A DNA stretch of 64,000 nucleotides from Inquilinus limosus_F (GTDB lineage: Bacteria > Pseudomonadota > Alphaproteobacteria > DSM-16000 > Inquilinaceae), in the NCBI RefSeq assembly GCF_051487185.1, contig NZ_JAHVDK010000005.1, forward strand, positions 200,863-264,862, in the 5' to 3' direction. Below are positions 1 to 11,453 of this stretch, one piece after another. The notes under the pieces are model-generated. The model saw only the letters and a list, made by a program, of their open reading frames with translations. It was not told the DNA's origin and did no database searches. Position numbers and translations under genes: made by a program. Within the stretch, counting starts at the first letter, position 1. Each line of letters begins with the position of its first letter.

Positions 1-1040
1 TGGTGGAGAAGCCGATCGGCAAGGACCTGGACTCGGCCCGGGCCCTGAACGACGCCATCGGCAAGGTCTTCCCCGAGGAGTCGATCTACCGGATCGACCA
101 TTACCTCGGGAAGGAGACGGTGCAGAACCTGATGGCGCTGCGCTTCGCCAACGCCCTGTTCGAGCCGCTGTGGAACGCGTCCCACATCGACCACGTCCAG
201 ATCACCGTGGCCGAGAGCCTGGGGGTCGAGGGCCGCGCCGGCTACTACGACGGCGCCGGCGCGCTGCGCGACATGGTGCAGAACCACATGCTGCAGCTGC
301 TCTGCCTCGTCGCCATGGAACCGCCGACCTCGATGGACGCGGATGCGCTGCGCGACGAGAAGCTGAAGGTGCTGAAGGCCCTGAAGCCGATCACCGAGGC
401 CACGGTCAACCACATCACCGTGCGCGGCCAGTACCGCGCGGGCGCCTCCTCCGGCGGCGCGGTGCCTGGCTATCTCGATGAGCTCGGCAATTCGGCGAGC
501 CACACCGAGACCTTCGTCGCGCTGAAGGCAGAGATCGAGAACTGGCGCTGGGCCAACGTCCCCTTCTATCTGCGCACCGGCAAGCGCTTGGCGACCCGGA
601 TGTCGGAGATCGTCGTGACCTTCCGCGCCATCCCGCACTCCGTGTTCGACAACTCGGCCGGCACGATCTCGCAGAACCACCTCGTCATCCGGCTGCAGCC
701 GGACGAGGGCGTGAAGCTGTGGCTGATGATCAAGGATCCGGGCCCGGGTGGCATGCGGCTGCAGCACGTGCCGCTGGACATGAGCTTCGCCGAGGCCTTC
801 AACGTGCGCAATCCCGACGCCTATGAGCGGCTGGTGATGGACGTGGTCCGCGGCAATCAGAGCCTGTTCATGCGCCGCGACGAGGTCGAGCAGGCCTGGA
901 CCTGGGTCGACCCGATCATCGAGGCCTGGCGCGCCTCGAAGGAGCCGCCGAAGCCCTACACCGCCGGCACCTGGGGCCCTTCCGCCGCGATCGCCCTGAT
1001 CGAGCGCGACGGCCGCACCTGGCACGAGGACGAGGATTGA
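1..1040 (+). CDS. zwf: Glucose-6-phosphate 1-dehydrogenase (5' truncated by window edge)
   Basis: Oxidises glucose 6-phosphate to 6-phosphoglucono-1,5-lactone with NAD(P)+, the entry step of the Entner-Doudoroff and pentose phosphate routes. The reading frame is open from the first bases and begins at VEKPIGKDL, which lies well inside the family; roughly the first 140 residues, including the Rossmann nucleotide-binding part, are outside the window. The substrate-binding signature RIDHYLGKE sits about 30 residues in, and the C-terminal domain is complete, ending HEDED. The stop is four bases before pgl, whose Shine-Dalgarno overlaps the zwf stop, so zwf-pgl are clearly cotranscribed and probably coupled. 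The GTG at base 3 is an internal valine codon, not a start. Confidence 0.96.
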   Translation, partial: VEKPIGKDLDSARALNDAIGKVFPEESIYRIDHYLGKETVQNLMALRFANALFEPLWNASHIDHVQITVAESLGVEGRAGYYDGAGALRDMVQNHMLQLLCLVAMEPPTSMDADALRDEKLKVLKALKPITEATVNHITVRGQYRAGASSGGAVPGYLDELGNSASHTETFVALKAEIENWRWANVPFYLRTGKRLATRMSEIVVTFRAIPHSVFDNSAGTISQNHLVIRLQPDEGVKLWLMIKDPGPGGMRLQHVPLDMSFAEAFNVRNPDAYERLVMDVVRGNQSLFMRRDEVEQAWTWVDPIIEAWRASKEPPKPYTAGTWGPSAAIALIERDGRTWHEDED

Positions 1041-1044
1041 GGCC

Positions 1045-1743
1045 ATGCCGATCGCCCGCCACGACTTCCCGACCCCCGAGGCGCTGGCGAATGCCTTGGC
1101 CGATCGCGTCGCGGCGGCGCTGACCGCTCGCCTGTCCCGCTCCGATCGCGCCGCGCTCGCCGTCTCCGGCGGGCGCACCCCGACCCGGTTCTTCGAGGCG
1201 CTGTCGAAGCGGTCGGTGGAGTGGTCCCGGATCGACGTCACCCTGGTCGACGAGCGCTGGGTGGGCGAGGATTCCGACCGTTCCAACGCCCGGCTGGTCC
1301 GGGCGCATCTGCTGCAGGGGCCGGCCGTGGCGGCGAGTTTCGTGCCGCTGCATGTCGATGCGCCGACGCCCGAGGACGGGCTGGCGCAAGTGGAGACGCG
1401 GATCGCCGCCCTGCCGCTGCCCTTCGCCGCGCTGGTGCTGGGCATGGGCGACGACGGCCACACCGCCTCCTTCTTCCCCGGCGGCGACCGGCTGGCCCAG
1501 GCGCTGGATCGGACCCCCGGGCAACTGCTGGAGACCATGCGGGCACCCGCGGCGGGCGAGCCGCGCATCACCCTGACGCTGCCGGTCTTGCTGGCGGCGG
1601 AGACTCTGTGCCTTCATATCGAAGGGGCAGGGAAGCAGCGCGTGCTGGAGGCGGCCCTGGTCAGTGGCCCGGCCGAGGCAATGCCGATCCGCGCCGTGCT
1701 GACCCGGTCGGAGCGGCCGGTCGAGATCTTCTGGTGCCCATGA
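1045..1743 (+). CDS. pgl: 6-phosphogluconolactonase
   Basis: Hydrolyses 6-phosphogluconolactone to 6-phosphogluconate, the step after Zwf. The 232-residue protein has the SugarP isomerase/lactonase signatures: AVSGGRTP near residue 40, LVDERWV near residue 70, and GMGDDGHTASFFPG near residue 134, which supplies the catalytic histidine. Length is normal for bacterial DevB/Pgl. The ATG is preceded by TGAGG, which includes the zwf stop codon, so translation is likely coupled to zwf. The next gene, edd, uses its product. Confidence 0.96.
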   Translation: MPIARHDFPTPEALANALADRVAAALTARLSRSDRAALAVSGGRTPTRFFEALSKRSVEWSRIDVTLVDERWVGEDSDRSNARLVRAHLLQGPAVAASFVPLHVDAPTPEDGLAQVETRIAALPLPFAALVLGMGDDGHTASFFPGGDRLAQALDRTPGQLLETMRAPAAGEPRITLTLPVLLAAETLCLHIEGAGKQRVLEAALVSGPAEAMPIRAVLTRSERPVEIFWCP

Positions 1744-1795
1744 CGGCCCTGCCGGAAGGCCAACAATAAACTTCAACATAGCGTGCTAACGTATT

Positions 1796-1812
1796 GATCA
1801 TGTTGCATGATC
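1796..1812. promoter_or_regulatory. Inverted repeat GATCATG-TTG-CATGATC in the edd leader
   Basis: A perfect dyad of two 7-base arms around a 3-base centre, about 60 bases before the edd start, in a locally AT-richer stretch between pgl and edd. It could be the operator of a sugar-responsive repressor or part of an internal promoter. It does not look like the gammaproteobacterial HexR site. Function is inferred from position and symmetry only. Confidence 0.4.
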
Positions 1813-1873
1813 GGGCCGGAGGCTGCCGTCTGGCCCGGTCGGCGGCGAGACAGTGAGCCAAGGAGCCAGCCCG

Positions 1874-3685
<1,812 letters not shown>

Positions 3686-3694
3686 GGGGCTGCG

Positions 3695-4786
3695 TCAGGC
3701 GATCCCGAGCAGCCGGATCAGGCCGAAGCTGATCGCGCCGAGCACCAGCAGCGACAGGGTGACCGCCGCCGTGACCCGGCCGCCCGCCTTCGCCACGCTG
3801 CCGAGGTCGGTGCTGAGGCCGAGCGCGGCCATCGACAGCACCGTCAGCCAGGTCGCCGCCGCGGCCGCCGGGGCCAGCACCACCTCCGGCAGCAGCCCGA
3901 AGGAGCGCAGGACGGCCAGCAGCAGGAAGCCATCGATGAACCATGGCACCAGCCTGTGCCACGGCATCCGGCGCGTGGAGGCCGGGGCGGCGCCATCGGT
4001 CCGGCGCCGCGTCACCAGCGTCAGGACCAGGATCATCGGCCCGAGCATCAGCACGCGCACCAGCTTGACCAGCGTGCCGAGCTGCAGCGCGATCGCCCCG
4101 ATCGGTGCCGTGGCGGCCAGCACCTGCGGCACGGCATAGACGGTCAGCCCCGCCAGCACGCCGTACTGCACCTCGCTGATCTGCAGCAGCGCCGGCAGGA
4201 ACGGCAGGCCGAGCACCACCAGGACGCCGAGCACGGCCGTGAAGGCGATCGACGCCGCCACCTCCTCGCCGTCGGCGCCGATCACCGGCGCGACGGCAGC
4301 GATCGCGGAGTTGCCGCAGATCGAGTTGCCGCAGGCGACCAGGACCGCCATGCGGTGGGGCAGGCCCAGCAGGCGCCCGATCCCGTAGCTGGCGGCGATG
4401 GCGGCGACGACCACGGCGGCGATGCCGAGCAGCAGCAGCGGGCCCGCGGACACGATCGCGCCGACGCTGACCGAGGCGCCGAGCAGGACGACCGCGATCT
4501 CCAGCAAAGTCTTGGCGCTGAAGGCGATGCCAGGCATCCAGTGCCGGCTCGGCGTCCATAGCGTGCGCACCAGCGCGCCGACCAGGATCGCCAGCACCAG
4601 CGCTTCCAGCCAGGCATGGCCGAACAGCCCGGCTTCGATGCGCTCCAGCAGCAGGGCGGCGAAAGTCACCGCACCGCACAGCACCAGGCCGGGGGCCATC
4701 CGGGCGATGGCGCCGGGGATCGACCCGGCGGCCGTCAGGCGTTGCGTTGCGGGAAGGGAAGGCCGGAGCGGATTGACGATCGCCAT
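3695..4786 (-). CDS. YeiH/UPF0324-family membrane transporter (putative sulfate/sulfonate exporter)
   Basis: Inner-membrane protein of 363 residues with about ten hydrophobic segments, matching the conserved hypothetical 698 (PF03601, YeiH) family. Recognisable features are WMPGIAFSAKTLLEIAVVLLG near residues 85-105, the glycine/asparagine-rich ACGNSICGNSAIAAVAPVI near 150, and MAALGLSTDL near the C-terminus. Family members have been linked to sulfur compound or sulfite/taurine export, but substrate assignments are weak, so the role here is open. No LysR neighbour, common for yeiH, is present. Its start faces an AT-rich divergent leader with palindromes (4832-4883) shared with the gene at 5063. 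Confidence 0.85.
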   Translation of the reverse strand: MAIVNPLRPSLPATQRLTAAGSIPGAIARMAPGLVLCGAVTFAALLLERIEAGLFGHAWLEALVLAILVGALVRTLWTPSRHWMPGIAFSAKTLLEIAVVLLGASVSVGAIVSAGPLLLLGIAAVVVAAIAASYGIGRLLGLPHRMAVLVACGNSICGNSAIAAVAPVIGADGEEVAASIAFTAVLGVLVVLGLPFLPALLQISEVQYGVLAGLTVYAVPQVLAATAPIGAIALQLGTLVKLVRVLMLGPMILVLTLVTRRRTDGAAPASTRRMPWHRLVPWFIDGFLLLAVLRSFGLLPEVVLAPAAAAATWLTVLSMAALGLSTDLGSVAKAGGRVTAAVTLSLLVLGAISFGLIRLLGIA

Positions 4787-4831
4787 GACAGTCTCGTTGC
4801 AGAACCATCACGAAGATGATCCGCGGCTTTC

Positions 4832-4883
4832 AACCAATCCAACGCATTCGTTTTTTGAAATCGATCGATTTTGCCGATTGGTT
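4832..4883. promoter_or_regulatory. AT-rich divergent promoter region with palindromes
   Basis: The 276-base gap between the YeiH gene and the gene at 5063 is far AT-richer than its surroundings. It holds a perfect 14-base palindrome AAATCGATCGATTT (4858-4871), flanked by the inverted pair AACCAATC (4832-4839) and GATTGGTT (4876-4883). A further inverted pair GCACAAA/TTTGTGC lies at 4954-4987. These are plausible operator or promoter elements for either divergent gene. No protein is identified that would bind them. Confidence 0.45.
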
Positions 4884-5062
4884 TGTATTTTACAGGCTGC
4901 CGGCGCGGCATGCCTTTGAAGTGTGAAGAGCGTCGATCCAATAGGAATGTGTTGCACAAAATTGTAACAATAAATTCACATTTGTGCCGGCAGAACGCGA
5001 GGATTTCCTCCCTAGGAGTCGCGTAAGAAGGGCGATCGTGAGCTTCTCTTGGGGGAGAAACC

Positions 5063-6292
5063 ATGTCGCTCAGAATCGAGCGCAGTGACCGGCCGTTCGT
5101 CAGCACCAGCATCTCGGGGCAGCAGCAGGCCTTCCAGGCGGCGCTGCAGCGGGCGGCCTCGGCGCGCCCCGCCTCGCTGCCTGCCTACGTGCCGGAGGAA
5201 CCATCGACGGAAGCGGAACTGATCGAGCTGCTCCGCAGTGAGATCGTGATGGAGCGCAACCCCGAGGCGAACGAGATGGGCGGGGCCATGGCCCTCAACC
5301 AAGTGATGCCGTTTCTCGAGAAGCAGCGTCCGGCGGAGCGGCAGGCGACCGTGCTGCGCCTGCTCGAGGCCTTCCCGAAGGGCGGCACCTCGGATGCGAC
5401 GGACACGAGGGAAGCCTGGGTGCGAAACGGCATCGAATACGCCGCCACCCTGGCGGGACTCGCCACGGACCCTGCGGAGGCGCAGCGGCGCGAAGGCGAG
5501 GAGGCGTTCGCAACGCAGCTCTTCAGCCGCGGCAACCGGCTCGAATACCACCCCGACGAGACCGACGACAGCGCAGGGGCGATGGCGGACGACATCCGGG
5601 CATTCCTCGACGAGACGACGCGCGGCGGCGAGAGCGCCTCGGCCTCGAAATGGGGAGTGCTCAATCGGCTCTACGAGCGGGATTGGGTCGATGCCGGGCC
5701 GGTGATGCAGGCCATCGAACAGGTCGCCGCGGAGGATTTCGGCCGGGAGCTGGAGCCGACCTCGCACAAGGGCGCGGGCACGCATGCGGCGGCCGAGGCG
5801 ATCCATGCCAGGGCGGCCGCCATGGGCGGCTATTCCGAGACGCAGGAATACGGCATCCCGAACCAGCAATTCTATGACCTGGCGATCGGCGCCCGATATG
5901 CGTCGCCGGCGGCGCAGCAGGAGCTGGCGCAGAAGCTGTCCGAGGAACGCTTCGCCCTCAGCTCCCTCAGCCGGTTCGTCACGATGCCGCTGGATGATCC
6001 TCGCCGGTCCCTGCACGAAGGCGGGCTGGAGATGTTCCGGCGCCTGGAATGGCTGACCCGGGACATGGAAGGGCCTCTGGCCGCGCAGGTCGTCGGCCAG
6101 AGCCTGAACGAGATGGAGAGCTTGGGCGGCCTGCCCGACCCGATCGACTTCACCGGCTGGAAGGGGGACTCGGAGTCGTTCGAGGGCAGCGCCCTGGGCA
6201 ATCTGCACGCCGTCGTGAACCGGATCGAAGGCACGACGGACGGCGACGCCGTGATCACGCGGATGCGGGACCACGGCATGATTCCAGACTAG
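5063..6292 (+). CDS. Hypothetical protein, unrecognised family, cysteine-free
   Basis: I do not recognise this 409-residue protein. It has no signal peptide, transmembrane segment or lipobox, and no cysteine. The composition is acidic and helix-favouring, with many Glu/Ala/Gln. The N-terminus (MSLRIERSDRPFVSTSISGQ) is rich in Ser, Thr and Gln before a helical stretch, which resembles the unstructured secretion leaders of some exported effectors, but that is only a compositional impression. Start at ATG 5063 follows GGGGGAGAAACC, a good Shine-Dalgarno. It stands alone: the YeiH gene is divergent and prfC convergent. Codon usage looks like its neighbours, although its leader is AT-rich. Confidence 0.7.
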   Translation: MSLRIERSDRPFVSTSISGQQQAFQAALQRAASARPASLPAYVPEEPSTEAELIELLRSEIVMERNPEANEMGGAMALNQVMPFLEKQRPAERQATVLRLLEAFPKGGTSDATDTREAWVRNGIEYAATLAGLATDPAEAQRREGEEAFATQLFSRGNRLEYHPDETDDSAGAMADDIRAFLDETTRGGESASASKWGVLNRLYERDWVDAGPVMQAIEQVAAEDFGRELEPTSHKGAGTHAAAEAIHARAAAMGGYSETQEYGIPNQQFYDLAIGARYASPAAQQELAQKLSEERFALSSLSRFVTMPLDDPRRSLHEGGLEMFRRLEWLTRDMEGPLAAQVVGQSLNEMESLGGLPDPIDFTGWKGDSESFEGSALGNLHAVVNRIEGTTDGDAVITRMRDHGMIPD

Positions 6293-6322
6293 GCAGCCGA
6301 AGACAGAAGGAGCAGTCGGGCC

Positions 6323-7915
<1,593 letters not shown>

Positions 7916-7936
7916 GGGGGCAATGACATTCATGTT

Positions 7937-8014
7937 TGTCATTGCCGGGCTTGACCCGGCAATCCAGAAGGTCTCGACAGACTCTGGATGCCCGGGTCAA
8001 GCCCGGGCATGACA
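7937..8014. repeat. REP/BIME-like palindromic repeat (GTCAT...ATCCAGA family)
   Basis: Two 32-base arms (7937-7968 and 7983-8014) are inverted copies of each other with four mismatches, separated by 14 bases. Each arm contains its own small dyad around CTTGA (GCCGGG/CCCGGC type), so the element can fold as paired hairpins. Outer ends read TGTCAT and inner ends ATCCAGA. Palindromes with these ends are widespread in alphaproteobacterial intergenic regions. This one sits between the M3 peptidase and prfC and overlaps the most upstream candidate prfC start. Confidence 0.85.
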
Positions 8015-8022
8015 GGAGTGGG

Positions 8023-8049
8023 AAAAAAGGGCTTCGGTTAAATCGAGCC
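8023..8049 (-). terminator. Probable intrinsic terminator of the M3 peptidase gene
   Basis: Immediately after the stop codon at 8051, the minus strand reads GGCTCG, a short AT-rich loop, CGAAGCC, then six T residues (8023-8028). The stem has one bulge, and the arrangement fits a Rho-independent terminator. It would separate the peptidase transcript from prfC. Confidence 0.6.
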
Positions 8050-8050
8050 G

Positions 8051-10099
8051 CTACATCAGCCCGTCCCGCCGCAGCAGCGCATCCGGGTCCGGCTCGCGGC
8101 CGCGGAAGCGCTTGTACAGCTCCATCGGGTGCTCGGTGCCGCCGCGCTCCAGGATGTTCTCCTTGAAGCTGCGGGCGGTCTCGGGGTCGAATAGACCCTT
8201 CTCCTTGAACAGCTCGAAGGCGTCGGCGTCCAGCACCTCGGCCCATTTGTAGCTGTAATAGCCGGCGGAATAGCCGCCGCCGAAGATGTGGCTGAAGCCG
8301 GAGGAGGTGTTCGCCTCCGGGATCGGCGACAGCACCTGGGCGCGGGCGATGGCGGCGCGCTCGAACTCCGGCACCGATTCGATCGCGCTCGGGTCCCCGC
8401 CGTGCCAGGCCATGTCGAGCAGGCCGAAGGAGGTCTGGCGCAGCGACTGCCAGCCGGCCATGAAGCGGGCGGCATCGCGGATCCTCTGCACCAGCTCGGC
8501 CGGCATCGGCTCGCCGGTGCGGTAGTGCCTGGCGAAGAGGTCCAGCCCGTCCTTCTCCTGCACCCAGTTCTCGAAGATCTGCGACGGCAGCTCGACGAAG
8601 TCCCAGTAGACATTGGTGCCGCCGAGCGAACGGTAGGTGCAGCGCGACAGCAGGCCGTGCAGAGCGTGGCCCATCTCGTGGAAGAAGGTCCGCACCTCGT
8701 CATAGGAGAGGAGCGAGGGCCGGTCTGCCGTCGGCTTGGTGAAGTTGCAGACGATGGCGACATGCGGCCGCTTGATGCCGTCGCGATACAGCCCCTGGTC
8801 GCGATAGGTCGTCATCCAGGCGCCGTTGCGCTTGGACGCGCGTGGGAAGAAGTCGGCATAGAACAGGCCGACATAGCGGTCCTCGGCCTCGTCATAGACC
8901 TCATAAGCCTTCACGTCCGGGTGCCAGACCGGATAGGCCTCGGACGGCCGGAACACCAGGCCGTAGAGCCGCCGACAGTGCTCGAACACGCCGTCGATCA
9001 CCCGCTGCAGCGGGAAATAAGGGCGCAGCGCCTCCTCGTCGAAGGCGAAGCGGTGCTGCTTCAGCTTCTCGGAATAATAGCCGACGTCCCAGGGCTGCAG
9101 CGGCTCGGGGCCACCGAGAGACTTGGCGTGGGCCTGGATGTCGGCGAGGTCGCGCTCCGCCGCCGGCTTCGAGGCGCCGAGCAGCCGCTCGAGGAAGGCG
9201 TGCACCGCGGCCGGCGTCTCCGCCATCCGCTTCTCCAGCACGAAATCGGCATGGGTCGCATAGCCCAGCAGCTTGGCGCGCCGGAAGCGCAGCGCCGCGA
9301 TCTCCTTGATCAGCGGCTGGTTGTCGAACTCGCCGCCGAAGGCGCGGGAATTGAAGGCGCGCCACAGCGTTTCGCGCAGATCGCGGCGGTCGGCATAGGT
9401 CATGAAGGGGACGTAGCTGGGCGCGTCGAGCGTGATCAGCCAGGCTTCCGGCCGGCCGCGCTCCTCCGCCGCCAGCTTCGCCGCCTTGACCGCGCCCTCC
9501 GGCAGGCCCGACAGGTCGGCCTCGTTCTCGAGCCACAGGGTGAAGGCGTTGGTCGCCTTCAGGACGTTGTGCTGGAAGTCGGGCGTCAGCTTGGCCAGCC
9601 GTTCGTCGATCGCCCGCAGCTCGCCCTTCTCGTTGTCCGAAAGCAGGGCGCCGTTGCGGACGAAGCCGCTGTAGGTGTCGTCCAGCAGCCGCGCCTTCTC
9701 ACCCGACAGGCCCAGGCTCTCCCGCTTGTCCCAGACTGCCTTGACCTGGGCGAAGACGCGCGGATCGAGCGAGACATCGGAGGAGAAGTTGGCGCTCTTC
9801 GCCCCGAAATCGGCGGCCAGCGCCTGCAGCTCGTCCGAGGTCTTGGCCGAGAGCTGGTTGTAGAAGACCGAGGAGACGCGGTCGACATCCTGGCCTGCCT
9901 GCTCCAGCGCCACGATGGTATTCTCGAAATCCGGCTCCGCCGGGTTCGCCAGGATCTCCTCGATCCGGCTTTTCGCCTCGGGGATCGCATGGTCCAGCGC
10001 CGGCAGGTAGTGCGCGACCTCGATGCGGTCGAACGGCACTGCCTGGTCCTGCAGCGGCGAGGGCGCGATCAGCGGGTTGTCGAAGGATTGCGAGTCCAT
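8051..10099 (-). CDS. M3 family metallopeptidase (oligopeptidase A / peptidyl-dipeptidase Dcp type)
   Basis: Zinc peptidase that cleaves short peptides, such as signal-peptide remnants, in the cytoplasm. The 682-residue protein has the thimet-oligopeptidase zinc motif HEMGHALHG inside FFHEMGHALHGLLS around residue 470, followed by FVELPSQIFENW, which bears the third zinc ligand region. The N-terminus (NPLIAPSPL then VPFDRIEVAHYLPAL) is typical of PrlC/Dcp. There is no signal peptide. The sequence alone does not settle oligopeptidase A versus Dcp. It is followed by a terminator-like hairpin and prfC on the same strand and is divergent from pstS. Confidence 0.92.
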   Translation of the reverse strand: MDSQSFDNPLIAPSPLQDQAVPFDRIEVAHYLPALDHAIPEAKSRIEEILANPAEPDFENTIVALEQAGQDVDRVSSVFYNQLSAKTSDELQALAADFGAKSANFSSDVSLDPRVFAQVKAVWDKRESLGLSGEKARLLDDTYSGFVRNGALLSDNEKGELRAIDERLAKLTPDFQHNVLKATNAFTLWLENEADLSGLPEGAVKAAKLAAEERGRPEAWLITLDAPSYVPFMTYADRRDLRETLWRAFNSRAFGGEFDNQPLIKEIAALRFRRAKLLGYATHADFVLEKRMAETPAAVHAFLERLLGASKPAAERDLADIQAHAKSLGGPEPLQPWDVGYYSEKLKQHRFAFDEEALRPYFPLQRVIDGVFEHCRRLYGLVFRPSEAYPVWHPDVKAYEVYDEAEDRYVGLFYADFFPRASKRNGAWMTTYRDQGLYRDGIKRPHVAIVCNFTKPTADRPSLLSYDEVRTFFHEMGHALHGLLSRCTYRSLGGTNVYWDFVELPSQIFENWVQEKDGLDLFARHYRTGEPMPAELVQRIRDAARFMAGWQSLRQTSFGLLDMAWHGGDPSAIESVPEFERAAIARAQVLSPIPEANTSSGFSHIFGGGYSAGYYSYKWAEVLDADAFELFKEKGLFDPETARSFKENILERGGTEHPMELYKRFRGREPDPDALLRRDGLM

Positions 10100-10272
10100 G
10101 CGGCCGGGATGTCCAGTGAGGGGGAAGAGCGGGCGGTGCAGGGGGCAATATAGGGATGGGCACCCACCTCTGCCAGCGGAACGCCACTCACGGCCGGCGG
10201 CATCTTAACGAAACGGTCACCTCCGCCGTTTAGACTGCATTTCCGTAAAAACTTGTCAGCGACGAGGTCTTG

Positions 10273-11379
10273 GTGTCGAAGTTCCTTCGTCTCCGGCGCG
10301 AGGCCTATTCTGGCCTAGCGCGATCCGGCCGGCTTGCAGCCGCCGCGGTTCTCATCCTGGTTGCGGCGGCGCTCTCGGTGCCGGCCCAGGCGCAGCCCAT
10401 CCGCGGTTCGGGATCGACCTTCGCCTTTCCCGTTATCGCCGCCTGGTCGGACGGGTTTCTCCGCGATCGCGCCGATGGCGGCGACTTCGTGAACAACGAT
10501 GCCGGGGTGGACTACGAGCCGGTCGGATCCCTCGGCGGAATCATGCGCCTGAGCCAGGCCGAGATCGACTTCGCCGCCTCGGACGCACCGCTGCGGTTCG
10601 AGGAGACGACCAAGCGCGACCTCGCCCAGTTTCCGATCGTCCTCGGCGGCATTGCGCCCGTGGTCAATCTCGATGGGCTGGAACCGGCTCGGCTGAAGCT
10701 GACGGGCGCCGTCATCGCCGACATCTATCTCGGCAGCATCGAGCGCTGGAACCATCCGGCGATCCAGGCCGTCAACCCCGGCCTGGCACTGCCGGACCTG
10801 CAGATCAGCGTGGTCCACCGGTCGGACGGCTCCGGATCGACCCTGGCCTGGACCCGGTTCCTGTCCCGCGCGAGCACGGACTGGCGGCAGAAGGTCGGGG
10901 CCGACACCCTGGTCGCCTGGCCTCGCGGCGCCGATGCCAAGGGCAGCTCGGGCATGATTGAGGCCGTGGCGGGGACCAGGGGCGCGATCGGCTATGCCGA
11001 GTTCGGACAGATCCTTCGCAGCGGCCTTCCCTTCGCGCAGGTCCAGAACCATGCCGGCGTCTTCGTCACGCCTGGCCCCGAAGCCTTCGCGGCGACCGCC
11101 CGGGCCGTGCGCTGGGATCCTGACAGAGATTTCTATGCCGACCTCAGCGAGGCCGATGCGGCCGATGCCTATCCGCTCACGGCGGCGACCTTCATCCTCA
11201 TGCATAAGCGCGACCGGTCCGAAGGGCGCACGCTGAGGACGCTCTATTTCCTGTCCTACGCGCTCGACAAGGGGGCGAAGGAGGCGGCGGCGCTCGGGTA
11301 TGTGCCGCTGCCCGAGGATCTGGCCGGGCAGGTCAAGGACTACTGGCGGGCCGCTCTTCCCGGCGGCGCCGGCCTCTAA
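10273..11379 (+). CDS. pstS: Phosphate-binding periplasmic protein, PstS type
   Basis: Periplasmic binding protein for inorganic phosphate. A basic N-terminus and hydrophobic core end in SVPAQAQP, a signal peptidase I site. The mature part begins IRGSGSTFAFP, the first phosphate loop, and later has HRSDGSGSTLAWTRFL, the second, as in PstS. The start is probably GTG 10273 after GACGAGG; a TTG at 10270 is the alternative. No pstC, pstA, pstB or phoU follows; the next gene, 74 bases on, is a Na/Pi cotransporter. Either PstS serves ABC components encoded elsewhere, or it works with that neighbour. Confidence 0.85.
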   Translation: MSKFLRLRREAYSGLARSGRLAAAAVLILVAAALSVPAQAQPIRGSGSTFAFPVIAAWSDGFLRDRADGGDFVNNDAGVDYEPVGSLGGIMRLSQAEIDFAASDAPLRFEETTKRDLAQFPIVLGGIAPVVNLDGLEPARLKLTGAVIADIYLGSIERWNHPAIQAVNPGLALPDLQISVVHRSDGSGSTLAWTRFLSRASTDWRQKVGADTLVAWPRGADAKGSSGMIEAVAGTRGAIGYAEFGQILRSGLPFAQVQNHAGVFVTPGPEAFAATARAVRWDPDRDFYADLSEADAADAYPLTAATFILMHKRDRSEGRTLRTLYFLSYALDKGAKEAAALGYVPLPEDLAGQVKDYWRAALPGGAGL

Positions 11380-11453
11380 GAGGGCCGGGCGCGACGCCGG
11401 CGACAGGCGCGGCCCGTCCGATCTCGATACGATTTTGGATTTTGGGGGACGTC

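Noticed and set aside
8288..10153. 621-codon plus-strand open frame opposite the M3 peptidase
   Set aside because: Shadow of the peptidase gene; composition is repetitive R/G/L/Q and matches no family.
10202..10269. Possible Pho box upstream of pstS (CGTAAAAACTTGTCAG)
   Set aside because: Only one half resembles the CTGTCAT repeat; spacing and second half are missing.
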